Assembly (NCBI RefSeq): GCF_000007345.1
Contig: NC_003552.1
Location: forward strand, 744,001 to 808,000
Length of the DNA: 64,000 bases
Direction of reading: 5' to 3'
DNA from: Methanosarcina acetivorans C2A
Lineage (GTDB): Archaea > Halobacteriota > Methanosarcinia > Methanosarcinales > Methanosarcinaceae
Within the stretch, counting starts at the first letter, position 1. The number at the start of each line of letters is the position of its first letter. Both the position numbers and the translations under genes were made by a program. The notes under the pieces are model-generated. The model was given only the letters and a program-made list of their open reading frames with translations. It was not told the origin of the DNA and made no database searches. Positions 8,130-17,248 of the stretch are shown here, piece by piece.

Positions 8130-8314
8130 GTATATCTCCCCTTGATTTGGATCTTTTTTCACCCTATTTTACAGTCATATCTATTATTCTTAACGCCCGT
8201 AAAAATGGTGAGTTTTGCTTCCACAACTGTTGTTAATGATATTAATATGATTGTTATTACTAATACTGCTTCGATAGTCATCCAATCTCTCTAAATTCAT
8301 TGAGTAAAAATAAG

Positions 8315-9082
8315 TTAGAAATATGTTTCAATTGTGGCATTCTTTTTTAATTCGCCAGATTCGGCAACAACCATATCCAATTTATTTTTATAAGTTCCGT
8401 TCTCTCCATCGCGTTCAGTAACATCTGGATAGACTTCAAGGCTAATATCAAATTTTATGGCCTTACTGTCAATATTATCACTCATTTCAATATAAGTTTC
8501 ATATGTGATTAGTCGGGACATTAATCGAAAATATTGATAGTCTTCTCTTACTAATGATACTTCACTTGCAGTCGGATATAAAATCGGACTGTTTTCATTA
8601 ATAGGTTCTTCCTTGTTCATCTGTTCCAATACTACAATCTTTGAAAAGGAAATATCTGAAAGAACTGATTCGTTTGTCCTAAATTCTAGCATTGGACCAT
8701 GGTTGGTATTTACAATAGAAGTCGTCCAGTTTCCATTGAGTGATTTATTGTCGAGTGACTCAGTAGTATTTTCAAAATATATTCCTCTTATGTACTTCTC
8801 CGGTGTGTGGAATACATGCTCTTGTAGGAGACTTTTGAAATAAGGTGGTTCTTCCTGAGAAGGTGTGATTGCAAAAACTCCTTCTTGTGTTGCAGGAATC
8901 GGAACTAAAATTTTAGTTGTTCCCAATACTTCAGTTCCTGAAAAACCACTTATTTTAACCGTATATTCGTAATGTGGCCTTAATTCTTCAGCCCTCCAGT
9001 CCCTTAGATTCAGCTCAACAATGTATAGTCCACTTAATACTATCAATAAGAGTATTAAAAAATAAGTGATTATTTTTTTCAT
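8315..9082 (-). CDS. hypothetical exported or membrane-anchored protein
   Basis: The first ~25 residues form a signal peptide or anchor (TYFLILLLIVLSGLYIVEL). The rest is a 230-residue beta-rich extracytoplasmic domain with several N-x-S/T sequons and no cysteines. I do not recognise a family. The gene is AT-richer than its neighbours and sits in an AT-rich, gene-poor stretch, which would fit lineage-specific or acquired DNA. ATG start at 9082 after a long AT-rich upstream region. Confidence 0.6.
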   Translation of the reverse strand: MKKIITYFLILLLIVLSGLYIVELNLRDWRAEELRPHYEYTVKISGFSGTEVLGTTKILVPIPATQEGVFAITPSQEEPPYFKSLLQEHVFHTPEKYIRGIYFENTTESLDNKSLNGNWTTSIVNTNHGPMLEFRTNESVLSDISFSKIVVLEQMNKEEPINENSPILYPTASEVSLVREDYQYFRLMSRLITYETYIEMSDNIDSKAIKFDISLEVYPDVTERDGENGTYKNKLDMVVAESGELKKNATIETYF

Positions 9083-9556
9083 TTTTTCATCATCCTTAAA
9101 TGAAAAATGAGATGATTCAACTTCTCATGTATTTAACAAGGCCTATATTGTACTTGGCAGGTTTTAAGAGAACGCCTACTGTAGTTGATTTTACAGTTTC
9201 TCTATTTCCTATGTGTTCTCGTTGTAACAAATTTCCACCCACCAATGAATAATAATTTTATTTTGACTTCAACATTAAGTTTACTTTCAGTAGTTGAGCT
9301 TATTAATCTAAATTTTTATTTAATCTTGCTCTGTTCAGAAGTAAAATTAAAAAACTTCCTGAATACACAACTTTTATCATAAAACCTGTGCAATTACTCT
9401 TATATTTTGTATTTCCTGCTCTATTCCTCTCTCAAATCTTCAAAAATTCACATGTTAAACATAACTTATGTATCCATTTGATTGGTGAATCTTTAAAAAA
9501 AATATTAACCGTTCAATTGAGAGGAAAAAGCAAGAGAATTTGGAGTAAGAATCTGT
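9083..9556. other. AT-rich intergenic region
   Basis: About 470 AT-rich bases. A 65-codon ORF at 9185-9382 (+) has composition like the surrounding noncoding DNA and no SD, so I do not call it. No repeat or RNA recognised. Confidence 0.4.
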
Positions 9557-9823
9557 ATGAATTTTAAATTATTTGGTGATTTAATATCGAGTATATGCTA
9601 TTATGATAACTCGGGCCTATTTTCAACCGGATTTAGGATGTTTTTATTAGGCTTTGCTATAGTGTTTATGGTTATTTTTAGCCCAACGTTGGGATTCAAC
9701 AATGAAGGTTGTCCACGAAGTCCGACAAATAATGCTAAAAGGATAATTGTTATAGGTTTAGCTATAGCTATTTCAGGTTTAATTATTTCGATATCAAGTG
9801 TACGGGTGGTGAAAATATTATAA
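9557..9823 (+). CDS. small two-span membrane protein, hypothetical
   Basis: 88 residues with two clear hydrophobic helices (MFLLGFAIVFMVIFSPTLGF and IIVIGLAIAISGLIISIS) separated by a short loop (NNEGCPRSPTNNAK). GGAG lies about 12 bases before the ATG, a long spacing. No known family. The AT-rich context and isolated position suggest a lineage-specific gene. Confidence 0.5.
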   Translation: MNFKLFGDLISSICYYDNSGLFSTGFRMFLLGFAIVFMVIFSPTLGFNNEGCPRSPTNNAKRIIVIGLAIAISGLIISISSVRVVKIL

Positions 9824-10042
9824 AAAGAATTCTACATTGTTCAGGCAAAAAGGAATTTTTTTATCAACTTCTTTGATAATCTTCCCGAAAGTTTCTTTTC
9901 CTTACAGCTGCACGCCTGATCTGTGGGAAATAGCCTGAAAACTAAAGGAATAGCAACGTTTTAACTTAAATGTTGCTATCAAAATTAGGAAAAGGAACAT
10001 TCTCGAAAATGTTAAGTTATATGTTTAATATCTTGAAACAAG

Positions 10043-10210
10043 ATGAATGTAGTATTGGGAATCATCATTTCTATAATAACATTTGTAGCAGCAATTCTAT
10101 ATTTTTCAAAAACGAAAACTTTAACCTCCTCAACATCTCGCGATTCAATTTTTATAGCATTATTATTTGGGGCAATAGCTGCAAGCAGGCAAGAACTACG
10201 CGGGTACTAA
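10043..10210 (+). CDS. possible small membrane protein (55 aa)
   Basis: A 55-codon ORF encodes one hydrophobic helix (VVLGIIISIITFVAAILYF) and a short polar tail with a second weakly hydrophobic stretch. A 99-codon ORF in another frame (9970-10269) covers the same DNA but reads like chance translation, so I prefer the shorter one. There is no clear SD, so expression is uncertain. Confidence 0.35.
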   Translation: MNVVLGIIISIITFVAAILYFSKTKTLTSSTSRDSIFIALLFGAIAASRQELRGY

Positions 10211-10289
10211 AAATAAGCTACATTTTAGGCCAATACGTTGATAGTCAGGAAATGTTAAACATGGAGTAAGTGTCAAAGATTGAGAGTCA

Positions 10290-10369
10290 CGCCCAGGGCA
10301 GGATTTGAACCTGCGATCCCAAAGGGAACGGTTTTCGAGACCGTCGCCATACCACTAGACGACCTGGGC
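10290..10369 (-). tRNA. tRNA-Ser (CGA)
   Basis: On the minus strand GCCCAGG (10369-10363) pairs with CCTGGGC (10297-10291), with G73 at 10290. The anticodon stem ACGGT/ACCGT carries loop CTCGAAA, giving anticodon CGA for UCG serine codons. The long variable arm (TCCCTTTGGGA) is the type II hallmark of tRNA-Ser. The T loop reads TTCAAAT. No intron and no encoded CCA. Confidence 0.95.
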
Positions 10370-10415
10370 ATTTTGTGATTTAAGAACGTTTCAGACTGGT
10401 TTTTGTTTGACTTAT

Positions 10416-10474
10416 AGTTTCAGGTTAGCTTAAATTCCGGATTAATTAGTTTCAGGTTAACTTAAATTCCGGAT
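10416..10474. repeat. 27-bp direct repeat, two copies
   Basis: Copies at 10416-10442 and 10448-10474 share AGTTTCAGGTTARCTTAAAT plus TCCGGAT, differ at one base and are separated by five bases. They lie between tRNA-Ser and the 3' end of the EndoQ gene. Confidence 0.9.
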
Positions 10475-10585
10475 GAATTTTTAGTTAATGAGGAAGTTTC
10501 CGGGCCGAGCCCGGTGATTCTGGTGCAGAGTAAAGTGAATATACTTTCTATCTTATATATTTTATTCTCAGCGGGCTCCATCATT

Positions 10586-11989
10586 TTAAAAATCGAAAAG
10601 GGATTTCTGCCCTGCCGGCTTTTCCGGACCTTTTTCCTCCGGTGTCTTTGCTTCCTCTCCTGCGGTATTTTCTTCAGTAGTTTTTGCTAGTTCTGCCGAT
10701 TTTATACTCTCAAGGTCAGCAAAAGAGATTTGAGCTCCGGTTTTTTCTTTCTCTCTTTTTGTTGTTTTTGAGGTTTTTTTCTTTTCCCCGGCACTCTTTT
10801 CCGCAGTTCCGGGCTTTTCGGCTTTCAGAGGTTTGGGCAGTTCAAGCCAGCCGTACTGGCCACCTCCGCCGGGGTGGATTATAACGTTTCCTTTCCTGAA
10901 GGCGAGAATTGCGTTTACTATTCTGTCATCCACTATTCCCAGGGCATCGGGCTCTGCATAGATAAGGGCTTCAACCTCGTTTCCGAAATTCTCCACAAGG
11001 GTTTCCCAGGCAGTCTTTACGCCTTTTGTCTGGATGCTTGCATGGCCGAGTGCCATCTGTATGATCTCCGCAAGAGGGATCAGGTGAAGGTACGGGGGGC
11101 GGTGGTCGGGGTGCCTGGGAGTTTCAAAATCTGCAAGTTCGTTGACCCGGTCAGCCACTCCTTTTTTCATAATCCCCCCACATTTCGGGCAGCGCCATCG
11201 GTTTGCTTCGGCTTCCGGAAGCGTATACCGGGTAAAGCATTTGATGCATGCGGACCGGTTGTACTTCCCTTCTTCAGGGAAAAACCCGACGTTCAGGGTA
11301 GGCCCGTAGCCCTGTTCCCTGAGGATGGCTTTCCTGAGGCCCTCAAAGGTGATGTCAGGAACATTGAATTGAGTAAATTCCCTTGCCAGTTTGTTGGTGT
11401 AAGGGGAATGGGCATCGGAGTTTGTAAGGAAGGTAAGGCGTTGCAGTTCTTCAATCCTGTCTGCATAATCGCTGTCTGCGCTCAGGCCAAGCTCAATAAA
11501 TGAAATATAATCGATCATATCCCCGTAACAACTTTCCAGGCTGTCATGGTAGGCATAGAGAGCGGTCCAGGGAGTAAAGGCGTGGCAGGGGCCGATAAGA
11601 GCCTCAAGGTCTTTTGCGATCTCTGCAATTTCGCAGCCATCCAGCTTAACTGTCGGGCGCCCGTCTGCTTCAAGGTTCCCGAAAGGAGCAATTCTTTCTG
11701 CCAGCTCTTCGGCTTTTGAAACCGAGGATAAAATAAGAAGGTGGTGCACACGGTTGCTGTCTTCAATCTCGGTGGTAGGGATAAAAAATGTATTTCCTAT
11801 CCGAATTTCTTCATCTGAAATAGCTGCTTTTTTAATATCTTTCAGCCATTCTGGATGAGTGCAGTCCCCTGTACCTATAAGCTCCATCCCTTTTTTTGAA
11901 GCTTCACTCGCGATTGTGGGCAGTTCCATTTTCCCGGAACACGCCATCGAGTACTTTGAGTGGAGATGGAGGTCTGCATTGACTTTCAT
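10586..11989 (-). CDS. endoQ: endonuclease Q (PHP-domain DNA repair nuclease)
   Basis: EndoQ nicks DNA 5' of deaminated bases and abasic sites and is found in Thermococcales and some methanogens. The 467-residue protein has a PHP domain (ADLHLH with H8 and H10; GDCTHPEW; TNSDAHSPY), a C4 zinc motif at C248-x2-C251 and C267-x2-C270, and a C-terminal region with LIYAEPDALG and HPGGGGQYG. A Lys/Glu-rich linker follows, and the last seven residues, QKSLFDF (461-467), form a PCNA-interacting (PIP-like) motif; QISFADL in the linker may be a weaker second one. ATG at 11989. It is transcribed alone, next to replication and translation genes. Confidence 0.88.
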   Translation of the reverse strand: MKVNADLHLHSKYSMACSGKMELPTIASEASKKGMELIGTGDCTHPEWLKDIKKAAISDEEIRIGNTFFIPTTEIEDSNRVHHLLILSSVSKAEELAERIAPFGNLEADGRPTVKLDGCEIAEIAKDLEALIGPCHAFTPWTALYAYHDSLESCYGDMIDYISFIELGLSADSDYADRIEELQRLTFLTNSDAHSPYTNKLAREFTQFNVPDITFEGLRKAILREQGYGPTLNVGFFPEEGKYNRSACIKCFTRYTLPEAEANRWRCPKCGGIMKKGVADRVNELADFETPRHPDHRPPYLHLIPLAEIIQMALGHASIQTKGVKTAWETLVENFGNEVEALIYAEPDALGIVDDRIVNAILAFRKGNVIIHPGGGGQYGWLELPKPLKAEKPGTAEKSAGEKKKTSKTTKREKEKTGAQISFADLESIKSAELAKTTEENTAGEEAKTPEEKGPEKPAGQKSLFDF

Positions 11990-12107
11990 TTCCGAACCTT
12001 TCGCAAGAAGTTTTTAACTTTCAGGTCCTGTAACTGTATTTTTCTACCCGGATTCTCCGGTCCGTTGTTCTCTACGGAACTTCCCGACCTTTGTATTATC
12101 TACACAT

Positions 12108-12878
12108 TTATCCTATATAGCGCAGGTCTTCTTCCGAGGGTTTAACTTCTGGAAGGTTCTGCTGCTCTTCTTTTTCTTTCAGCTTTTCGAGGATAGTTTC
12201 CATTTCCTCGGCTTTTTTCTTAAGGGAGTCAGTGTTTACCTCGATCCCGAACATTTTGCACAGCACCTTCAAAAGAGACTGGGCACTTTTCGGGTCCATC
12301 AGGTATCCGGGTGTCATTCCCATCAGACAGGCAGCATCTATTCCTCTCATCCCGCTGAAAGCTACAAGCAAGCCGGATGCTCCTACGATCCCTCCGCTTG
12401 GCTCCGATTCCCGGAATTCGATCCCGTATTGCTTAATCTCTTCAATCAGTTCCGTGCTGTTGGCAACCCCGAGTACGGTTTCTTCATAGGTCAGTTTGCC
12501 TGTCGGGTAGCCTCCAAGGGTGTATATCCTGGGCACTTTAAGTTCCTCTGCAATGTCCAGATAAATTGAGCAGAGTTCGTAATGTCCCTGTGAGGTGGTG
12601 CTCTGGTGGTCTCCTACAAGAAAAAGAACATCAGTTTCGTTTGCTTTCCCATGGTATATGGTGTTGCTTACCGGGCGGACCGTGCAATCTTTATTGACAA
12701 GAACCTGGGGTGGAAAATGCGGGGAAAAAACCTCTATAATCTTCTCAGCTCCAAGTTCGTCTACAAGATGTTCTGCCACCAGCTTGCCCACAAGCCCTAC
12801 TCCCGGAAGTCCTACTACCAGTATAGGGTTTCTGAGCTCAAGGTTTTCTTTCAGGCGGACAAGTGTACTTTGCTGCAT
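12108..12878 (-). CDS. PAC2-family proteasome assembly chaperone homologue
   Basis: 256-residue PAC2-fold protein. The N-terminal motif LVVGLPGVGLVGKLVAEHL and later LGGYPTG and GGIVGASGLL are characteristic. Archaeal relatives (PbaA/PbaB) and eukaryotic PAC1/2 bind proteasome alpha subunits; some archaeal members form complexes of unknown role, so the exact function here is inferred. The C-terminus has a charged coiled coil (about residues 205-245) and ends RYIG. It is the last gene of the rpl44e-rps27e-aIF2alpha-nop10 operon and starts 9 bases after the nop10 stop codon. Confidence 0.8.
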   Translation of the reverse strand: MQQSTLVRLKENLELRNPILVVGLPGVGLVGKLVAEHLVDELGAEKIIEVFSPHFPPQVLVNKDCTVRPVSNTIYHGKANETDVLFLVGDHQSTTSQGHYELCSIYLDIAEELKVPRIYTLGGYPTGKLTYEETVLGVANSTELIEEIKQYGIEFRESEPSGGIVGASGLLVAFSGMRGIDAACLMGMTPGYLMDPKSAQSLLKVLCKMFGIEVNTDSLKKKAEEMETILEKLKEKEEQQNLPEVKPSEEDLRYIG

Positions 12879-12887
12879 AAAAATCCC

Positions 12888-13043
12888 TTATCCTTTCTTT
12901 GCCAGTCTTCGGTACTTACCGTAAGGGTCTTGAGGAGAAAAGCGAGCCGGGATAGCGGGTAAGGTTACTCCCCCGCAAACCGGACATTTTTCCCTTAAAG
13001 TGTACCTGCCGCAATTTTTGCATTTGCGGATCTTTTGTCCCAA
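12888..13043 (-). CDS. nop10: H/ACA ribonucleoprotein protein Nop10
   Basis: Nop10 is a small core protein of box H/ACA RNPs, which convert uridine to pseudouridine in rRNA; it braces the Cbf5 catalytic subunit. The 51 residues match the family: GQKIRKCKNCGRYTL, then EKCPVCGG giving a C4 zinc ribbon, then PARFSPQDPYGKYRR. The start is TTG at 13041-13043, six bases downstream of the aIF2-alpha stop codon; the ATG at 13050 is in another frame and encodes nothing sensible. The order aIF2-alpha then nop10 is a common archaeal arrangement. Confidence 0.93.
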   Translation of the reverse strand: MGQKIRKCKNCGRYTLREKCPVCGGVTLPAIPARFSPQDPYGKYRRLAKKG

Positions 13044-13049
13044 AGGGCA

Positions 13050-13856
13050 TCACGCCTTTGCGGATTCGATGTGCCGTTTGAAAGTCCCGTGGCCGCCAAG
13101 TTTGGAAATAGTGTCTATTGCCGTCTGGGCGGATTTTTTAAGGACTGACTCGGCTTTCTTATAGTCAGGAGCTATTACCTTGATTCTGTATCTCGGAGCC
13201 CCTGTGTAACTTACTTCGAGCCTGACATCTTTTCCATCTACATCGCTGATGGAATTTGCAGCATTGAGGGCCTGTTTTATGACCTCTATGCCGTTTGGAT
13301 GATTGCAGGTCAGATCCACATACCCAGCGATATCCACGAAGGGCAGTTTGATATTCTCTCCTGCGATCTTGGTTATGCTCTTCAGGTATTTCTTGTTGAC
13401 TTTGAGTCCTTTGAAGGCTTTTTCCCCTTCGATAGCTGCTTCTTCAAAGGCGGAATATGCGCTTCCGAACTCTTCTACAAGTTTCTCGTGCAGAGCTTGC
13501 AGGCCGTTTTCATCGGTCTTTGTCTCTTCAGCCACGAACTGGAGCCACTTGGCGGCTTTCTGCTCATTCTTCCATTCCTGGATCTTGGCCCGCCGCTGGT
13601 GCTCGTTCACGTCTTTCAATGACAGGTCTATGTGGCCGCGGGAAGGGTCCACGTTCAGAACCTTGCAGACAATTTTCTGCCCTTCCCTGACGTAGTCCCT
13701 GACGTATTTGACCCAGCCTGCTTTAATTTCGGAGATATGGATGAATCCTTCCCTGCCTCCGAACTCCTCAAGCTCGACGTAGGCGCCGAAATCAGTGACA
13801 TTCTTCACCGTACAGACAACAAACTCTCCAATTTCGGGCCAGTTATCGTTTCCCAT
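13050..13856 (-). CDS. eif2a: translation initiation factor aIF2 subunit alpha
   Basis: Alpha subunit of aIF2, the heterotrimer that delivers initiator Met-tRNA to the small ribosomal subunit. An N-terminal S1 domain (WPEIGEFVVCTVKNVTDFGA, GFIHISEI, GHIDLSLKDV; about residues 1-85) is followed by a helical domain and a C-terminal alpha-beta domain (EVSYTGAPRYRIKVIAPDYK). Length 268 is normal. The ATG at 13856 is preferred to GTG at 13865 because homologues begin just before WPE. It lies mid-operon, 72 bases after rps27e and immediately before nop10. Confidence 0.95.
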   Translation of the reverse strand: MGNDNWPEIGEFVVCTVKNVTDFGAYVELEEFGGREGFIHISEIKAGWVKYVRDYVREGQKIVCKVLNVDPSRGHIDLSLKDVNEHQRRAKIQEWKNEQKAAKWLQFVAEETKTDENGLQALHEKLVEEFGSAYSAFEEAAIEGEKAFKGLKVNKKYLKSITKIAGENIKLPFVDIAGYVDLTCNHPNGIEVIKQALNAANSISDVDGKDVRLEVSYTGAPRYRIKVIAPDYKKAESVLKKSAQTAIDTISKLGGHGTFKRHIESAKA

Positions 13857-13928
13857 TCGTACCACTTCTCAATTTTTGCCTTTTATTATTCTTTACTCTA
13901 TTCCTGTTAAGTGCTTTCCCTGATCCGG

Positions 13929-14801
<873 letters not shown>

Positions 14802-15527
14802 TCAGTTCTTTGCAAAATTCCTTTCTCCGGAGCCTTCCTCTCCGGCAGCAATCAATTTTGCTGCATTCCGCTTTATCAGCCCTGTCGCATTCAGTTGCGG
14901 CAAAACAACTACATCTTCGGCACTGACCGTATAGTTTCGGCCGTCTGCGCCCGTGAAGGTAGGCAGGTCCTTCAGTATTCGAACAACAACATATTCTTCG
15001 TTTATATTGTTTTTGCCCGGTTCTGTCCCTGCTTCCTTTCCCCCAGCAGTTGTGGTTACTTCCTCTCCTGTCTTTGCTTCCGGATGAACCGCGGCAGGAG
15101 CCTGTCTTGAAGCCCATATACAGGGCCAGACAGCAGTCTTCCCGGAATCAGGATAAAGAATGGGCCCTAATAGCTCTATTTTTGCAGCTTCGATGCCCTG
15201 AAGCACGAGGTCATAAAGCAATTTTTCCGCAGGAAGCAGTTTTTCGATATCCTTTGAAATGGGTTTATCAGCATGAGACTGGATCGTTGCCCTGGTAATG
15301 ACCTTTCCTATCCTTTTCATAAAGATGGTCTCAAGGTCCGAAAGCGCTCTTTCATGCTCGTCGTTGAGCATCTTTGATTCCGGGGAACGGGGATTATTGA
15401 TTTTACCTATCTCTTTTTCAAGTTCCCGGATATATTTTTCAGCTTCCAGGTAAAAATCAGCCGGAATTGTTTTCAATGTCTGGTTTTTTTCCTTATACAG
15501 TGTCTGGCTGATTTCTTCTATGTCCAT
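14802..15527 (-). CDS. GINS complex subunit (Gins51/Gins15-type)
   Basis: Archaeal GINS joins MCM helicase and other replisome proteins. The N-terminal helical A domain (about residues 1-145; IPADFYLEAEKYIRELEKEI, KRIGKVITRATIQ) precedes a low-complexity linker and a small C-terminal B domain (YVVVRILKDLPTFTGADGRN) - the A-then-B order of Gins51. The ATG at 15527 is chosen because GAGGTG lies 9 bases upstream. The gene overlaps the 3' end of priS by 35 bases, so the two are probably translationally coupled. The linker (about residues 146-185) is Ala/Glu/Thr-rich. Confidence 0.85.
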   Translation of the reverse strand: MDIEEISQTLYKEKNQTLKTIPADFYLEAEKYIRELEKEIGKINNPRSPESKMLNDEHERALSDLETIFMKRIGKVITRATIQSHADKPISKDIEKLLPAEKLLYDLVLQGIEAAKIELLGPILYPDSGKTAVWPCIWASRQAPAAVHPEAKTGEEVTTTAGGKEAGTEPGKNNINEEYVVVRILKDLPTFTGADGRNYTVSAEDVVVLPQLNATGLIKRNAAKLIAAGEEGSGERNFAKN

Positions 15528-16737
15528 ATTCTGCAACACCTCTACATATTAGATATACGGCTGCATACTCCGGAACTTCCTGTATGCCTTCTTCTATTCT
15601 TAAATCCTTGCCCTTCAGCTGTACTGAGAAAGGTTTTGAAGCAGTTATTTTTACCGGCCTTTCACCAAAAACAACTGCATCATTAAGCGGATCAAATTCT
15701 TCCAGTTCGGATAAAGCAAGTTTCTTTACCAGCATCCCGGACCCACCGTGCAGGGACCCGGGCACACGGATAAGCCTTTTGATGTCGGCTGTCACCGGCT
15801 CGTCAACGCTGGCCCCGAACCTGTGCAGGAAATCCTCGGCTGATTCCTGCATAAAATATGCCGCAATCTCCTTAAAGTTTCTGACGTCGAAGTCCAGCCT
15901 TCCTTTTTCCAGGATGTCCTTTAAGCCGGTTTCGCTGTTTGCAATATTGATCAGCTTTTTTATTGTGGTATCTCCGACTTTCTCATGCCTGCGGAGTTCG
16001 GGGAACATGTCTTTTTTGTACTTTTTTTCGCTTTCCCTTTTCATGTAATCCGTAAGGTAAAGCGCAATTCTCCTCCCCCAGCCGGAGTCGTATCCCACAA
16101 GCGTGCACTTCATGGGCACGTTTTTCATGCCTTTAAACGTCTTTGACCCCGTCCCGAAGTCTCCGTCCATTGCAACCTCTCTGAAAAAGTACTTGAACTC
16201 CAGATCTCGACCACTCACGTAATTTACGATCTCCCTTCTCTCGGAACTCCCGAGCGTCAGGACTTTAGGGCTCACAATATGGAAATGGTATCCTCTCCCT
16301 CCGGAAAACACAAGCTGTATCTCCTGCTCGGAAAACCCGAAGTCATCCAAAAGAAAGTCAAGAAGCTTGAGGGCCTCTTTCTTCACAAGCTCAAGCATAT
16401 CCGCATAGTTTCTCGGGGCATTGGGCAGGTGGTCTGCGTCCAGGTCAAAAATAAGCTCGGCTCCAAGCCAGTTCTTCTCGTTCATCTTCTTTGCGTCTGG
16501 ATACTCGTAATACGCCGTAGAATTGTAAACATGTGCAGGAGCCATGCCGTACAGGTAGTCAAGAGCCTCTCCCGGCGAGCCGAAAGACTTGTGCCGGTGC
16601 ATCATCTTTTCCGGCATATCATCGTAGAAAATGAAAGCCCATTCCCGGTTAGGCAGGTGGTCAGGAAGCCCTATCTCTGCGTTTTTGTAATAACTCTGGA
16701 AGCGGGATTTCAAAAACTGGGTGGTTCGTTTGTCCAT
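15493..16737 (-). CDS. priS: DNA primase catalytic (small) subunit PriS
   Basis: PriS synthesises RNA/DNA primers for replication. The 414-residue protein has the archaeo-eukaryotic primase core: REWAFIF, the catalytic pair D98 and D100 in FDLDADH, SGGRGYHFHI (nucleotide binding), and a third acidic region near DGDFGTGS. An internal region (about residues 260-320) resembles the helical insert of the family. ATG at 16737. It is upstream of and overlaps the GINS gene. The large subunit PriL is not in this window. Confidence 0.95.
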   Translation of the reverse strand: MDKRTTQFLKSRFQSYYKNAEIGLPDHLPNREWAFIFYDDMPEKMMHRHKSFGSPGEALDYLYGMAPAHVYNSTAYYEYPDAKKMNEKNWLGAELIFDLDADHLPNAPRNYADMLELVKKEALKLLDFLLDDFGFSEQEIQLVFSGGRGYHFHIVSPKVLTLGSSERREIVNYVSGRDLEFKYFFREVAMDGDFGTGSKTFKGMKNVPMKCTLVGYDSGWGRRIALYLTDYMKRESEKKYKKDMFPELRRHEKVGDTTIKKLINIANSETGLKDILEKGRLDFDVRNFKEIAAYFMQESAEDFLHRFGASVDEPVTADIKRLIRVPGSLHGGSGMLVKKLALSELEEFDPLNDAVVFGERPVKITASKPFSVQLKGKDLRIEEGIQEVPEYAAVYLICRGVAEYGHRRNQPDTV

Positions 16738-17248
16738 GGTTCTGGGTTGGGTAGGTTTTTAGGGTATATTTGAGTCAGAAGTTTCTTAAGTCCAGGCTTT
16801 CTATAAGTTCAGAAGTTTCTTGTTAAGAAGTTCCTTAGATAATTAACTCATATTTTACTTTTGTTTATATGAATTTTTTTAAAACAGTTTTTTTAGTCGA
16901 TTCGGATTCAGGTCAGAGGTTTCATAATTGATCGAAAACTACCCCACTCAGGATCAAGAAAAAATCATGCTTGAAAAACATCGTGTCTGAAAATACATCA
17001 TGTTGGATGAAAAGTTGGAATCTTAAAAGAAGCGGATGATTATCTGGTTTTTCCAGGTTTCTTTTTCCGATCTCTAAGTTTCTTTTTCCGATCTCTAATA
17101 TACAATGAAACTAAATTGTTTCGGAAGCCTGGAAATGAATTTCCTATTAATATATATAATATCTCTATACATGTTCCTGTTAGCGTCATGATAGCTCGGA
17201 TGAACTCTCGAAACCGGCAACGAAATAAGGACTTTTGGGGGAGGTCTT
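16738..17248. other. intergenic region with short direct repeats
   Basis: About 510 bases between divergent genes. It contains a near-perfect tandem duplication of GTTTCTTTTTCCGATCTCTA at about 17058-17098 and three degenerate AGAAGTTTCTT elements at 16778-16840. TATATATAATATC near 17150 may be part of the promoter for the gene at 17249. No coding signal seen. Confidence 0.5.

Noticed and set aside
9185-9382. 65-codon plus-strand ORF
   Set aside because: AT-rich chance frame with no SD and no recognisable features.
9970-10269. 99-codon plus-strand ORF
   Set aside because: Composition is like random translation; a different frame gives a better small membrane protein.
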